DNA of 64,000 nucleotides from Caenorhabditis remanei (GCF_010183535.1 NC_071331.1:6262001-6326000); one strand, 5' to 3'; counted from the first letter of the stretch, positions 27,104 through 40,112 are shown. Notes: generated by a model not told the origin, from the sequence alone. Made by a program: numbers and translations.

Positions 27104-27265
27104 GCAAGGCTGTCAGAAAGGCCGTGGGGCGATTTTATATCTCGTTTCCCGGTCATGGAAAATTCTCGCTTCTTCAGGCGGCCTTGTAGAGGACCGAAAG
27201 ATTAGTCGATGTACAAAATTTCACCCCATTTGGTTTATCCGCGGCCGGCCGTACGACAGCCTTGC
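27104..27265 (+). mobile_element. Short MITE with GCAAGGCTGTC ends
   Basis: 162 bp with perfect 11-bp inverted ends GCAAGGCTGTC / GACAGCCTTGC, flanked by TTCACC on both sides. Interior is GC-rich compared with the flanks. Confidence 0.7.
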
Positions 27266-29472
27266 TTCACCGTAGGAGAATAATGAACGTCTAAAAAGAA
27301 AAATTATCGCTCACAATCAAATCGGATATTTGTCAGTGAAGCTTTAAATTCAAAACTGCCTGAAACAGAAAAATATTACTTGAAAAAACAAGGATTGTGA
27401 CTGATTCAAACCACAGCTGTCTGCATGACAGCTATTCCAGAAATATTGATTTATTCTAAAATCAAAAAAATAGTATACTGTGAACATAGTCACCGAGTTC
27501 ATAAGTTTAGAAACAGGAAAAATAAATGTTGAAGGAAAAAATTGTGAAGTGAAGCTGTCATGGGGTCTGGGAGTGAATACTAAAATCAACCGCGCGAAAT
27601 TCAACAACATTTTTTCAAATTTTAATATTTTTTAACAGAAAAACTGACAATAAATGCGAAAAACCGACATTAATATGCACAAAATTAGACTGCGTATCAA
27701 AATGCCACAACGAAACAGCGAATTGAAAAAAAAAGTTTAAATTTGAATTTGCCTCGGAGTCTAGTGGAGCGCGTTTGATTTCAGTACTCACACCCACACA
27801 CCGTCAGTTGTCAAGTCATTACTATTCAAATCGTGTCTCTGTACATGGAGCACACATTTTTGAAATGCTCCACACAAATAATAGTTCTGAAACAGTGAAA
27901 AACTGCAAGACAGGAGGATCTTCGAAACTTAGAGAGCAAAGACTAATCCAAAAACGTGAACCTCAAGAAAATATGAAATAATAGATACAAAGACATAATT
28001 CCCCGGAGGCAATACACATGCTCTCTGCGTCTCCTCAAAACGCACACTCTCTCGTGAAGTCATTGACCGAAAGGAGAGAAGGTCATGGTGTTCGAACTCG
28101 GAGCCAGCCCACACTTTCCAACTTTTTCTTCTATTTTTCTTACTTTTAAAAAAGGAAAAAAGGAAGTCAGAGGGGGGAAACGTCTCTCTCTTATTTGCTA
28201 TGCTCACCTACTCTAATGATCGAAAAGAAAAAAAGAGGAAAAGTGAAAAATAAAATGAAATGTAGAGTCTCTGGAGACGTTGTCTGTGATGTGGAGCTCC
28301 TGCCGACTAAATATAGAAAAAGAGAAGAAAAAGAGAAAGGAGTGTTGATTCATAGAACCAAACAATTAGATTATGGAGTAAGCATGAGTGAGGGAATTAG
28401 GGAATTCTATTAGTCACAAAAATCATATTTGTACTTTTGGAATTGCAATTCTCAAGTGAGATGTAGAATAGAGAATGGAAAATGAAAATTCCAGAACTTT
28501 TTTTTTCGGAAAAACGAAAAAATGAATGAAAACGTCACTAACAGCTCCTCAAACACCAACAATTTGTGTTTTCTATTTTTATATATTTTCGAAAAAAAAG
28601 AGATTCCCTTTCTGTTGAAGACCTATAATTTTGGTTCTTGGTAGTCAGAGGCTAGTCAGAACGGAGGGGGAAAACAGATTTTTGATTCAATTTTTCTGAC
28701 AGAAAGACTTGAATTCTAAAAATTAGAATTTTCTGTTTCAGGTAAGGGATGAATGGTTTCATGCTTGTTTTTAGTGATGTTTGAATTAATGTTAAGGAAA
28801 ACAAATTATAAGGAAACTCAATCCACTAATATAAGAACGAAAAAAACTTTCTACTACATTGAGGCATGAAAGTATATGAAAACGCCAACTCATTTTTTAA
28901 CAATTTCATGAAACTTATGTTTATAATGTTAAAAAACAATGTTATTAACGGGATATGGCTCTTATAACTGCGCTCTACCGAAATCAAGAAAAATCGGTCA
29001 GAAAACGGTGAGACGCGCTGGAAAATAGATATTTTCCCTAAAACTTTGGTAAGGCACATGTAAGAACTATAATTAAAACCTGATCACTTGGATTCTCCAG
29101 TCTAAATATGTTTTATCCGTTTCGAGGAGCTCTCAAGTATCTGTTTTTTTTTCACAGAAGTTGTTCTTCCATCGATCACAGGAGACACTTAAATTATGCA
29201 GCCGTAATCTAAGAGCATCAAAACAGAAACTTAGATACTTATTGGAAATAATAATTATTGACGATTTATCTTTTGGCTTTGAACCAGAAAAAATATATGT
29301 GGCCGTGAACGACTAGCCATAGCCATATTTGACCGACTTTCTCATGTTGTCACGTTAGGTAGAGCAGCTAGATCAAACATTGAGCCTGTTTTTGTATTTG
29401 TTATATTCTTTTTTGAACGGGCCCTTCGTTAGTATAATTTAAAAAATTCATCCGTATTTCATCATGTGTGTT

Positions 29473-29832
29473 TAAACGTCTATAGAATATTTACTTTGAT
29501 ATCAAACAAGACATATCATCATTCTACTTGAAACTATATAAGTTCCAAATTTCAAGCTGATTGTTATCTCAGATTTTTTAAGCCGTTATCATTTTTCTGA
29601 AACAGAGAATTTTGGAAATCTTGACTAGTTCTAATTTATTTTTTTTGAGTTTTCAGAAACTTGAAACGTCTATAGAATATTTTAACTATAAGTTCCGATT
29701 TCAAGCTGATTGTTATCATCGATTTTTGAACGTGCGGCAAAGGTATTATTGAGATTTTGGTCCAATCTTCGAACCGTTATGAATTGTCTGAAACAGAGAA
29801 TTTTTGAAATCTTGACTAGTTCTACTTCATTT
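29473..29832 (-). repeat. Tandem pair of units, each with one piRNA promoter core
   Basis: Unit 1 (about 29473-29636) and unit 2 (about 29664-29832) share CGTCTATAGAATATTT, TTTCAAGCTGATTGTTATC and GAAATCTTGACTAGTTCTA. Each has a minus-strand CTGTTTCAGA (cores at 29598 and 29789). Downstream of the core both keep ATAACGG, then differ. Confidence 0.65.
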
Positions 29833-29835
29833 TCT

Positions 29836-30140
29836 CATGCTTGTCACGGGCCGGGCCGAGCCGGTTTCCAAATTTTCACCGGCCCGGCCCTGGCCCGGCC
29901 CGGGTGAAGCGACTTTTTTTTTTCGAAAACATGTTTTTTTCAGCAGTAATTTTTGAAAAAGTGGTTTTTGGGGCATTTTCTGCAAAAATTCGACTGAATT
30001 GATGATTTTTATTAGTTCTACAGTGAATTTAGTGATAAAAAAGCACTTGAAAATTATTTTAGGGGTGCAAAAATTTTTTTAAATTTTCAACCGGGCCGGC
30101 AAAATTTTTCCTCGGCCCGGCCCGTCAAATGACAAGTATG
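29836..30140 (+). mobile_element. hAT-type MITE with GGCCCGG-rich ends
   Basis: 305 bp, ends CATGCTTGTCA / TGACAAGTATG, 8-bp target duplication CATTTTCT (29828-29835 and 30141-30148). Both ends hold CGGGCCGG tracts; the centre is AT-rich. Same family as 48535-48913 and 36302-36657. Confidence 0.85.
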
Positions 30141-30148
30141 CATTTTCT

Positions 30149-33100
30149 AAGGTTTTCAGTAACTGGTTTTAGTTCAGACTAGATAGCGTTCTACTGTTTC
30201 AACATTATGACAAAGAAGAACAGTAAACTTTTTTGTAATGAAATGGCAATTTTCCCATGAAAAACTGAAATGAGAAATAGATCTCAAACAACAAACAATA
30301 AGTGTCAGGATTTCTCTTAATTATATTGTCAATAATAATTTGTGAAGCGTGCCTTGTTTTAGTGAATTTTTTATTATGAAAAATGGAGTTTGGAAGTTTC
30401 AAATACTAGCGCCAACAAAAATACCATTACAGACAACATAAACTATGATTCGGAATCAACAAGGATCATAAAAATTCAAAAATTCTTCTGTTTCAAATCA
30501 ACATAAGTCTGAGGTATTGAGTTTGGTAAAGCTTCAAAAAAAATCGCCAGATAGTTCTGACAAAAATAGCTGGAAAACGCAGTGTACAGGCCCAAACACT
30601 CTCACAAAACTATTAGTTTTTGGTTCTCTTAAATCAAATATGACCTTCTATTTTTAAGTACCCTCTGTCAGTTTGAAAAAATAACATATTTAATGTTAAA
30701 CTTATGAAACCGCTTTTTGGAACTTTTTTAAAAGTTACAGTTTCTTCGCCATCGTAACATGTAACTAACTGTCTTTCATCATAAACAGTCCTCCATCTTT
30801 CTGATTTTGACAGTTTCAAAACATGATAATGTGCAATCACTGAGAACAGTCGTAGATGGAAGGAGAATTGTGTTCAGTAAGCTCATTATCAAACTCAAGT
30901 ATTCTCGTGGGTTAATCGAAATACAAATAAATAAACGTTGAAAGCAGGTGAAATGATTTTGAGGATGAGAAAATTCTCTGTTTCTCTCTCTACTACACTG
31001 ACATATAAAGAGCTGTTAAACTAATAAAGAAACGTTGACCTGTCAGACCGAAAACTGAAGTTTCTGTTTCTTGTTGTTTATGTTTACAGTGCTATATTAG
31101 TCAGAGTAATTTTACTTTTTAAACGAAAACATGGGGCGAATGTAGGCTTTCCATCCGGACGGGCGTTTCTGCGGGCGGCCCTCGCCCGCCCGGGCGGCTA
31201 CCCGCCTGTGCCCGCCCTAGCCCGCCCTAGGGTAGACTGGCGTGACAAAATGTTTCTCCTTAATTTATTTTTTTCATATTATCTAATCTAATTTTGTCGA
31301 AAAACCAATAGCACTCTCTATTCAATTTAAAAAAAAAAGAAAAAAAAAGTTTTGCAGCAAAAAAGTTTGAACGAGAGTATCAAATTCAAAAACAGGGTTG
31401 TTAACCACTAGGCCAAACCTTCGCTTGATGAAGCGAGGGGGAAGAGCGTGAAGAAAGGAGGGTGTCACGCAAAGAATGATGGGGCGGCAGGGCCGCCTTA
31501 GGGAGGGTCGCCGCCCGGATGGAAAGCCTAGGCGAATGAAGCTATGTAAAAGTTGATATCAAAACGGTTCCTTTTGAAAATTTGCTAGAAAACAGAGATA
31601 GCAAGAAATCTTATTGTAGTTTAATTTCAATTGAAAAAAAACACAGTTCATTTTAAATTATAAATCTCTTTCAACTTCGAGGTTATGTCAAAGAGGAATT
31701 TAGAAAAATTATTATCATTGTAGTAAATTCATAATAAAAATAACTCAACTACAAAATTTCTTCTTACCCAAAATCCAATAATTTTAATCTTTTTTGTGAG
31801 TAATAACCAAACAACCGAAAACAGAAAACTTTTCACGATTTATAACCGATGAATGTAATATTTTGTATTTATAAATCACTGCAAGAAACAGGAAGAATTA
31901 TTACACTTCTCAACAATTTTATGGTTACTTTTTCCATTATCTGAGTACGTAAATGTTAATTACAAGACCGATGTCACTGACAGTGAATACAGTACTCTAA
32001 TAAACACAGATAAAAGCTCCGAGAAGAATAACCCCAGCGACACACTAAAACGGAAACTGTAATATAAAATATATTGTTGCTGAAACAGGGAGTCTAAATT
32101 ACTGCAAATAGATAAACTAACTTCTCCAACTTTCAAAATCGGTCAGCAGTTCAATGGGGAAAGAATTTCTGAATAAAATAAAGACAAAATGGAAAAAAAA
32201 ATCCCGTTTCGGTTGGAGGATTATTTGCTTAATTTTTCTTGAATCACGGTATGAATAACAGTCTCATTATTTGATACAAAAAGGTCATAAAACAAAAAAT
32301 TACGTATCTATGCGCCTTTTCACTTTTTTCAACACATTTATACAGGCGGTAAAAGCTATGAAAAACTGAGAAAAGAGACATTACAAGAGATTTATGTAAA
32401 CCTCATGAAAATCAGTTTCTTCCGAAAAAATTGATTCATTTTTTGTAATTATAACTCGACTATGCTTTAAGAAAAGTTAAACCAATTATACTGTAACTGA
32501 AACTGAATTTTTTGAAAATAAATTACAAAAGTTCATTTGGATGGTAACCTAGAGAGATTTTGGGATGGTGAAAAAAGAGGTGAATTAAATTTGATTCAAA
32601 TTTGATGTAAAACAAAAAACACAATGCGTGGACACTGATATAACATAATTGAAACGGGGAAAATCGGTTGCCAATTACTTGAAAAATTTCTGAAAACCTT
32701 AAGCTTAACATTTTATCGAATCCAAATACGTGCATTGAATAATTTATTTTAAAACTTGCCTGATTTAATTATCTCATAAAGCAGAAAAGTTTTTATTCAG
32801 AATGTTTCTGGCTCTGATCAAAAGATAATACTAATGACGATCGAATAAAAACAGCTTACTGAAATGATGTGGAGTTCCATTTTCATTTCTGAAAAGAATA
32901 AAACCGAAAAAGATATAAAACTATATGGAGCTGAAAACTGAGAGAAAAAGAGATGAGAATCTAATTATGAGGTTTTCTAGTGGACATTGAATAGGAATAA
33001 AAAGAAGAGAGAAGTGAAGAGCCGGAAAAAATAGAAAAGCACAAAAAGAAAAACGGATGGAACGACCCTAACATAAAAAATGAAAAAAGGATTGTGGAAT

Positions 33101-34129
33101 GCGGGAAAAAGATATAAAACGTGTTTTTTTTCGGGACTCGAAATAGAGAGATATGGGAACAAAGCACAGAGATTGGAACGGAGAAAAAGAAATGAATAAA
33201 TGGGGAAAGGATTCTTTTTTAATTGAAAATGATGTCAGATAAATATTCTCTTTCAACTTTTGTTGCGTTTTTTCCAAAAATAACGAAAAAATTACTACCT
33301 TTACTTGAAAGTACCAAAATAACATAAATGTGAAATATATATTTTTACGGTTTTAAATGTTTCAGATAATTTAATTGAACAAAAGGTTTCAATTCTTAGA
33401 TTCTTTCAACATCTTCAAATCTCAGGTGTTATCTTCGATAAAAGATTTGTTTTTGACAGCATTATAACCCTTGTAGGAGATGCTCCTCTGTAGGAGATGC
33501 TCCTCTTTTCCAACTGGTAACATTTTTAGAAAATCTCTATCAGGAGTAAAATGCTCGATTCTGAAATTTCAGTCACCTTACAAATCGAATGACCTGATCT
33601 CAGAACAGAAAAGATTAATCTAAATTCTAAGACCCCAAAAATCATACTCCTGGATCAAAATGTGAATTACTGCCCAATACTAAAAAAAAAGTACTGCCCA
33701 ATACCTACAACTAGTTGGGACCAATATCTGACTTTTGTGAAACAGTGACTCAAACAAATTCAATTTCAGAATAACAAGATTTGCGGAAGCAAATAATACT
33801 GACATTTCATTAGGCAGTACATAAAATGTGGCGTAATTTCTAAAACAGGAAAGTGATCTACTGTGAAAAAATGAAGTTTGGGCAAGGATTTAAAAAAATG
33901 TTTTCGCGGGCTGAAACACTTTAGTGCAGAAATGAACTAAAGCGATTTAGCCCTTGGCCAAACTTTATTTTTTTCACAGTACTTCGTTCACATGCCCAAT
34001 GTACATAAACAAGATATGGATAACATACGGAATGTGCAAAGCAGGAACTTTTGTTTTTAACAAAATTGTAAATCTACAGTACCGTTCAGGTCCAAATCTC
34101 CCATAAAAACCAAAAAATTTTGCGCGCTA
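30149..34129 (-). promoter_or_regulatory. piRNA motif field between the duplications, part 2
   Basis: Minus-strand cores at 32081 and 33738; plus-strand cores at 30194 and 30488. No supported gene; frames at 32.9-33.3 kb are Phe/Ser low-complexity. 33580-33660 is a diverged fragment of the sequence preceding the ORF at 21971/60466 (ATGACCTGATCTCAGAACAG), truncated before the ORF. 33473-33506 is a two-unit repeat of GTAGGAGATGCTCCTCT. Confidence 0.5.
31143..31530 (+). mobile_element. hAT-type MITE with TAGGCTTTCCATCCGG ends
   Basis: 388 bp with perfect 16-bp inverted ends TAGGCTTTCCATCCGG and an 8-bp target duplication GGCGAATG (31135-31142 and 31531-31538). GC-rich subterminal tracts (GCCCGCCC / GGGCGGCAGGGCCGCC), AT-rich centre. 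Confidence 0.88.
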
Positions 34130-34278
34130 GAACGCGCAAGCGCAGGAAGTTGTTGGCGGAGCTTAAACTGCAAGTGGCGCGGTTCTTAATTTGGAAAAAA
34201 CAACTGGAATTAGAACCGCGGCGCTTATTTAACCTTGCAGTTTAAGCTCCGCCCACAACTTCCTGCGCTTGCGCGTTC
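34130..34278 (+). repeat. Short foldback repeat
   Basis: 149 bp; arms of about 45 bp from GAACGCGCAAGCGCAGGAAG to its complement CTTCCTGCGCTTGCGCGTTC. The inner part pairs GCGCGGTTCT with AGAACCGCGGCGC. No clear target duplication. Confidence 0.8.
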
Positions 34279-36301
34279 CAACCTTGCAATTCCCCCCAAA
34301 GAACTAGAAAAACGAACATAAAGATCAAATCAAGTGACCGGATATGCGGTAAAAAAATAAACTCCGTTTTTGAAACAGAATATAAATGTGTCTATGGTCG
34401 TCTAATTGATTTTAGAATAGAAACATTGAGCCAACAAAAATGAGTACGGAATCAAGCGGAGCTGTTTGGATGATATTAAAATTTTTGAAAACTTATTTAT
34501 ATAGTTCACAAAATTATTTATGGGCACCGGAGCTGATAAAAATGGCAATATTTTCAATTCTTAACTCGGAATTCGAATATTGAATCTGTCAATAATATAA
34601 CGATGAAAACTAAAAGCGAGTTTAGTTCAAAACTTTCTGCAGAATTTCCTGTTTCATGAAACAGGAAATATTTTCTTAAAAGAAGCAAAGGATAAAATCT
34701 ATCAGATGAGCTCAACTCGGGATCAATATTATATTTATTATACTGTATACCCCCCGCTCTGGAAGTAATCTTAAAGTTTTATTTAGAAGTGGAACGGTCT
34801 ATCATACTCCTTGATTAAAAACGTTGTTTTTTTTCAAAGAATCGAGAAGAGTAGGCTGAACTTTGAGTTATAAACGGGATCTGATAGTACATATTTACGG
34901 CAGATTGAATAAAGCTTTGGGCCAGACAATATTCAAAATATAATGAGGGATCTAGGTATCTGCTTGTAAAAGATATTGACTGATGTGTGTAAACTGGAAA
35001 ATAATTTTAACACCGAATAATTTCACCTTGGTGAAACAGATAGACCTTTTTATTTTCACGGGACTCGGCAAGAAGAACAATATTGTGACTTGGTCCAATA
35101 AAATAAGCGAAACTCTTTTTTAAAACTCTGTACATAGAATGCCTGCTCAATTAGAATTGGTTAACATTTCACTTTTTCTTTTATATGCTAGAGGAGAAAC
35201 AGGAAAACAGAAAAACCTCGACCCAAATGTAAATGGCAGAAAACTTTTGAGATAGTGGGCTTGCGGTCCTTGTGACACCTGAACCGTGACCCTGTTTTTG
35301 ACAGCTTTGATCAATATTAAATTTAGACCCTGAAAATCAGCCGAAAAACTAATTAAGGCGAATAGGGCCCTATTTTGTTTTTAGTACAAACGTCTGTTGA
35401 AATAGACGACATGTTTGTTTTCATCTGGTGCATGTTCTTCCTGTTATTGGTTTACGTGCTATTACGGGGGATGGATAACGGATAGAAAAGGAGAATTTAG
35501 AAGGAAAATGAAAGGCCTCAAAACAAGAAATATAATTTAGATGTTTCAAAAAAGACTGCTTGAAACATGTAATTCTACAAAAAGTTTACTGTTAATGAAA
35601 AGAAATAACATTGAACAAACAAGAGTCAGTAGTTTCATGCAACAACCTTTTTTAGGCAATATAGAGAAAAAGGACCCTTGCCATTAACGTTCGAATTGAA
35701 AAAATATACATCTTTTCAGTAATGGTTCATTACTAGAAGAAATTAAATCATTGAAACAAAAACAGCCGCAAAATGGGTCGATAAATAACTTTTTCCCATC
35801 AAAAACCCTCAAGTTTTTTGTGGTTTATTACTGTGTCAGAAAGGCAATATCCCAAAAAGTTAATAGTGTAAATTGTTTCCATGTTGATTTACCGGACTAC
35901 ATATTCGGGATATTGACACGAAATCTCCCTCACTTGTTCTTGTGTTTTACGTCAGAAATTTGTATTTTTTTTTCAGAAGTTTCAGACCAATGCTTCTGTA
36001 ATACTACTCGTATGACTTTGGAAATATTTTTCAGTACGATGAGATTTAAATGGGTGGGTAGAGAGAAAATTCATATGTTTCAGAGGGAAGATTAATAGCT
36101 GAATTGTTTTAATTGTTTGTTGTGTCGTTTCCGGTTCTGTTGTTTTCGATACAAAAAAAAATCATTAATCATGAATCGAGATCATAAAAAATTTAAATCA
36201 AGAAATGCTACTATTACCATTTTACGAAAAAGGGTTGAAGTTGATCATCTGGAAGAGGCTTTTTAAGAAAAGTGGTTCAAGCATTACCAAAAGGTTACCA
36301 A
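34279..36301 (-). promoter_or_regulatory. piRNA motif field between the duplications, part 3
   Basis: Minus-strand cores at 34372, 34657 and 35032; plus-strand core at 34649. The frame at 35751-36095 is not supported: part of the same DNA recurs, decayed, near 43680-43760. Confidence 0.5.
34649..34664. promoter_or_regulatory. Perfect back-to-back pair of piRNA promoter cores
   Basis: CTGTTTCATGAAACAG is a 16-bp perfect palindrome: a plus-strand core (34649-34656) abutting a minus-strand core (34657-34664). If both fire, divergent short RNAs would begin on either side. Confidence 0.55.
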
Positions 36302-36657
36302 AACGGGCCGACACGGGCCGGCGTGTAACTCTCGTCAAAATGAATATTATGAGCTGAAAAATATACCAAAATGTAGATCTCGACGAGTTCTATGCCCTTG
36401 ACCTACTACGGGCCGGATGGCTATTCGTTAATGTGCCGCGGGCAGGGAAAAAGTGCCGAAAACGCGAAAATGGTCAAAAAAGCTATTCTAGCACGCCCGC
36501 GGCATATTAACAAATAGACATCCGGCCCGTAGTAGGTCACGGACATAGAACTCGTCGAGATCTACATTTTGGTATATTTTTCAGCTCATAATATTCATTT
36601 TGACGAGAGTTACGCGCCGGCCCGTGTCGGCCCGTTTCGGCCCGGTTGACAAGTATG
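36302..36657 (+). repeat. GC-rich foldback of the GGCCGACACGGGCCG family
   Basis: Near-palindrome of about 355 bp. Arms share ACGGGCCGACACGGGCCGG, then AGATCTCGACGAGTTCTATG, then CTACGGGCCGGATGGCTATT. The left terminus has lost the CATACTTG end; the right ends CAAGTATGG. Close relative of 48535-48913. Confidence 0.8.
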
Positions 36658-37499
36658 GTTTATATTATTTGATGGAACGAGCAAGTACTGTTTTTTTTTG
36701 GTGATTGGAGAAAGAGTCTGAAAAATACACGCTACTTGAAATGCTAAGTGTTTATGGATTTTCAAATAATTTTTTGAGACTCTTATGAAAAAACCAATTA
36801 CTGTGAATATGTAGAAAAACTTGTACTTATTGTGCAACTGAAATAGCAAAAACAATTTTGAGATGCATAATCATTTTCAATGCTGTTGCAAATGATTAAA
36901 AATACCTTTTCACAGTACAAACAGAGAGTCTCAAAAAATAATGACGAATAGATACGCAAGTGAAAAGATTAGCTCTGTTTCTAAATGCTTTTATGAAGAA
37001 TTGACTACGTTTCCTCTGCAATCGGTTTCTTGAAAACTTTCTTCTTTAGAAAGCCAATACTAATCGAAAATTTGAAAGTTCAAAGTTACGTGGCAATTGG
37101 AAAACAGAACTTAAAGCATCATGATTGACGAAACTGAGCGAATAGTGATTCAAAAAATATCACAAGGAATATGAAGATGATGAAACATGAAAAAAACCAG
37201 GAACGATCAGAATAAAAGTAAGTTGAAAATTACTTTCAAATTTGAACGAAACTTGGATTTCACCAATTGTAATTACTAAAAGTTGCTTGAGTAATTTCGA
37301 AACTGCAAAAAAACAATTCAGATTGCAATTAGTTCCAGCCAGGTGCAAAAATGGAGTTCCCTCTCTGAAACAAATTATTTTATTTTATGATATAAACTTA
37401 AAATCATAACTTTCTAGAACAGAAATAATTGGACAAAGTTTTTTGATTAAAAAATCTGCATTTCAGAAGTTTGAGAGTTTTCAGTTATTAGCGGCCCAC

Positions 37500-37739
37500 T
37501 TACAACTGCGCCCCACCGTAAACGAGAGAGTATCGGTGAGAGACGCAGAATTTTTTCTAGCGCGAACAAATATTTTTACCATTTTTGACCTATTTTCGAT
37601 GTTTTTCAGAACAAATTACATAAAAACTTTCGAAAAATAGTGAAAATAGGTCAAAAACTGTGAAAATAATTGTTGGCGCGAGAAAAAAATCTGCGTCTCT
37701 CGCCGATACTCTCTCGTTTGCGGCGGGGCGCAGTTGTAA
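37500..37739 (+). repeat. Foldback repeat with CTGCGTCTCTC arms
   Basis: 240-bp inverted repeat: TTACAACTGCGCCCC at the left pairs with GGGGCGCAGTTGTAA at the right, and GAGAGACGCAG with CTGCGTCTCTC. The 47600-47705 insertion has related ends (ACAACCGCGCTCTACC / GGTGGAGCGCAGTTGTAA-like). Confidence 0.8.
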
Positions 37740-37833
37740 CGAATTTGCTCGGCTAATACTCAGCATTAATTTTGCTAATTCTTGTTAGTAATAAAAAGAT
37801 TATGAAACAGAGATTTTTGAAAAAAAAACTCAA

Positions 37834-38226
37834 CTATTATCGGAATAAAAAAGTTCCGACATTTTTTACCGACGCGCAAGAGTCGCGGCACTGGTAGATC
37901 AGAAACGCCCACTCATCATTTAAATTTTTTCTGCAATATCAGGGCACGATTTCAATTCTATTTACATTGTTTCGCGGGTAACATTTTGATCTTTGTCCCT
38001 CAAAATTATATAGTGGAATTGAAATTTCAAGGAAAATAGATCAAATTTAATGAAAAAGTGGTATTTTTTAACAAAATGTTACCCGCGAAACAATGTAAAT
38101 AGAATTGAAACCGTGCCCGGATTTTGCAGAAGAAATGTTTATGATGAGTGGGCGTTTCTGATCTACCAGTACCGCGACTCTTGCGCGTCGGTAAAAAATG
38201 TCGGAACTTTTTTATTCCGATAATAG
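37834..38226 (+). repeat. 393-bp foldback with CTATTATCGGAATAAAAAAG ends
   Basis: Near-perfect palindrome: arms from CTATTATCGGAATAAA inward through GAGTCGCGG, GAAACGCCCACTCATCAT and TTGTTTCGCGGGTAACATTT, with a small loop. Carries no coding capacity. Confidence 0.85.
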
Positions 38227-38587
38227 AAATGAAGAAAATAGAAATCAAAAGAAACCAATTTCAGAAATGCTTCTGCCGACAGCCACGTTCAGTTTTGATT
38301 TGTTAGCTGCAAAATTCTAGGTTAAGAAGTTAATGGAGAGAATAAGGGAAGAACTTACGAAAACAATTTGTAAAATAAATTCATCAAGGTCTTGTAATAG
38401 AAAATAAAGTCTAAAATTTTGAAAAGACGAGTGGCTCAAGATTGAGAACGGGACCTGAAATTAAAGATTATAATAGAGATAAAAACATATTGAAACAGAC
38501 AAAATATGTACCCATATACAAAATTTTTTAATTGTGAAAAAATTTCGGAGTGTTTTGTTCTGAAGCTTGTTTACAGAAACTCACGTA

Positions 38588-38654
38588 TACAAAATAACGA
38601 TGTTTGCGAAGCCCTAAAGTTGGTGTGAGCAAGAGATGAGTTTAAGGATTCCAT
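38588..38654 (-). pseudogene. First-exon relic related to the 42 kb gene, copy C
   Basis: ATG at 38654-38652 opens MESLNSSLAHTNF-R-ASQT, then a GTGAG donor. The 36836-38950 region around it is a diverged third copy of segment A positions 10957-12915. The start codon is intact, but no downstream exon chain stays open. Confidence 0.4.
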
Positions 38655-40112
38655 AAATAAAAAGAGGAAGTGCCGGAGGAGATAAAAATTAGGTCGAGAA
38701 TAATGACCTTTTTTGTTTTGAATTTTAATAGAAGGAGTAATGTAAATTGTATCACTTTCAGTTTTTTCTGGAAAAAAAATCGATTTAGCGTCGGTTGAAA
38801 GCTGAAGTGTTAAATGTACACAAGATGAAACATGAGATGTTTATTTCTACACTTTATTGACTTTTTAGGCTTACCAACATAGTTGAACCACATTTTTGAA
38901 ACCGAGAAAACTTGTAACACAGTTCTGAATTCAACACTACGAACGCAAGATTCTATTTAGATAAATCGGAACATCTGCTTCAGTTACTACTTCCCAAATT
39001 AAGAATTGAATTGCATTTCTGGTTATTTTCTACCAGTGTACATATCAGCCGCTACAGTTCACAAAACAATCTTCGAAATTTCTAATCAATTGAAAAAAAG
39101 ATAGTGAAACAGAAATGTATGTGGGGATCATACTCTGTGTCTACAAGGATTTTATGAATAAAAAAAAAAAAAAAAGATCGACGGGAAATGGGATAAATTG
39201 GGTAATGATAATAGCCGAGGTAGTAAAATGTATAGATCAATGCAAAAAAATATGCGTATCAAAACAGAAATTTTCACACTATAATATTTCATAACTGCTA
39301 CTTCTCTTCATTCATAACTTTCCAGTTTTGTAGCGCGTTTTTCAAAAAGTTGGTATATGGATTCTAGCCAAGACAATTTGTTATCTAAACTATTGATATC
39401 AAATTTGGTCATCCAGAACAAATAAAAGTTATGAAACAGATGATTCCAATCTGGGTAAGTGATTTTCATTAACTTTTACTCCCAAAAACAATAATTATGA
39501 AAAACATTTGAAACAGAATACCCAAAATTGAAAAAGGCAACAAAAAAAAATGAAAGAGTTTGGGTGGGATGTTACAAAAAGAAGAATTCAGATGAGATTC
39601 TAAAAACCATGAAAAAAAAATGGAGAACAAATTATGTAAAAAAAAGAATGATGAAATTATCTGGATAAATGGAAAAATAATGATCCATAATTCGTTATTT
39701 GAATCGAGATCATTTTTAAAAACATAAAATTTAAAATATCAATTTTGACGGCAGACTGACTTTCTGTTGGAGCGCTGGATTTGCACAGACTGTCTTATCT
39801 GAAAGTACTTTTTGCAAAACCGTTGAAACATAACAAATCAAGACTGTCATAGCTCGACCTTGACTCCAAAACCAAGAAGCCGGCTGTAACATTTTCATTT
39901 CGCAAGGAATAAGAACAAAAAGTGTCAGAATTCTCCTTTGCCTTATCAACTTGCTATCGAAAAGGAAAAATCGTAAAACATTAGGAAACTTTGAAGAGAA
40001 AAATAGATAATTTCAGACCCGAGACGGTTGTTTTGTTTAAAAATTTCCAATCTTCGTCGAAAAAATTTGTAACTTTTGAAAAATTCAAAGACTTTCGTTT
40101 GGTTATTTTTAA

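Larger units (their letters stand above)
25812..29472 (-). promoter_or_regulatory. piRNA motif field between the duplications, part 1
   Basis: Minus-strand cores at 25850, 27361 and 27888; plus-strand core at 28733. No supported gene. 28000-28250 has a promoter-like mix of CTCTCTGCGTCTCC and CACACTCTCTC, typical of nematode upstream regions, but no convincing gene follows on either strand. Confidence 0.45.
36836..38950 (+). repeat. Diverged third copy of part of segment A
   Basis: Aligns in the same orientation with 10957-12915 (shared AATAATGACRAATAGRYACGC, GATGAGTTTA, CTTGTAACAC-like blocks), more diverged than A is from B. Two foldbacks have inserted in it (37500-37739 and 37834-38226). 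Minus-strand CTGTTTCA cores at 37803 and 38491. Confidence 0.75.

Noticed and set aside
32961..33325. Overlapping Phe/Ser-rich minus-strand frames
   Set aside because: Low-complexity translation of GA-rich DNA; no splice context or second copy.
35751..36095. 114-aa plus-strand frame
   Set aside because: Part of the underlying DNA recurs in decayed form near 43.7 kb without an open frame.
39731..39949. Minus-strand frame starting MIRQRR, repeated at 44125
   Set aside because: Almost identical DNA in U1 and U2 keeps any frame open; the U3 copy is broken by an indel.
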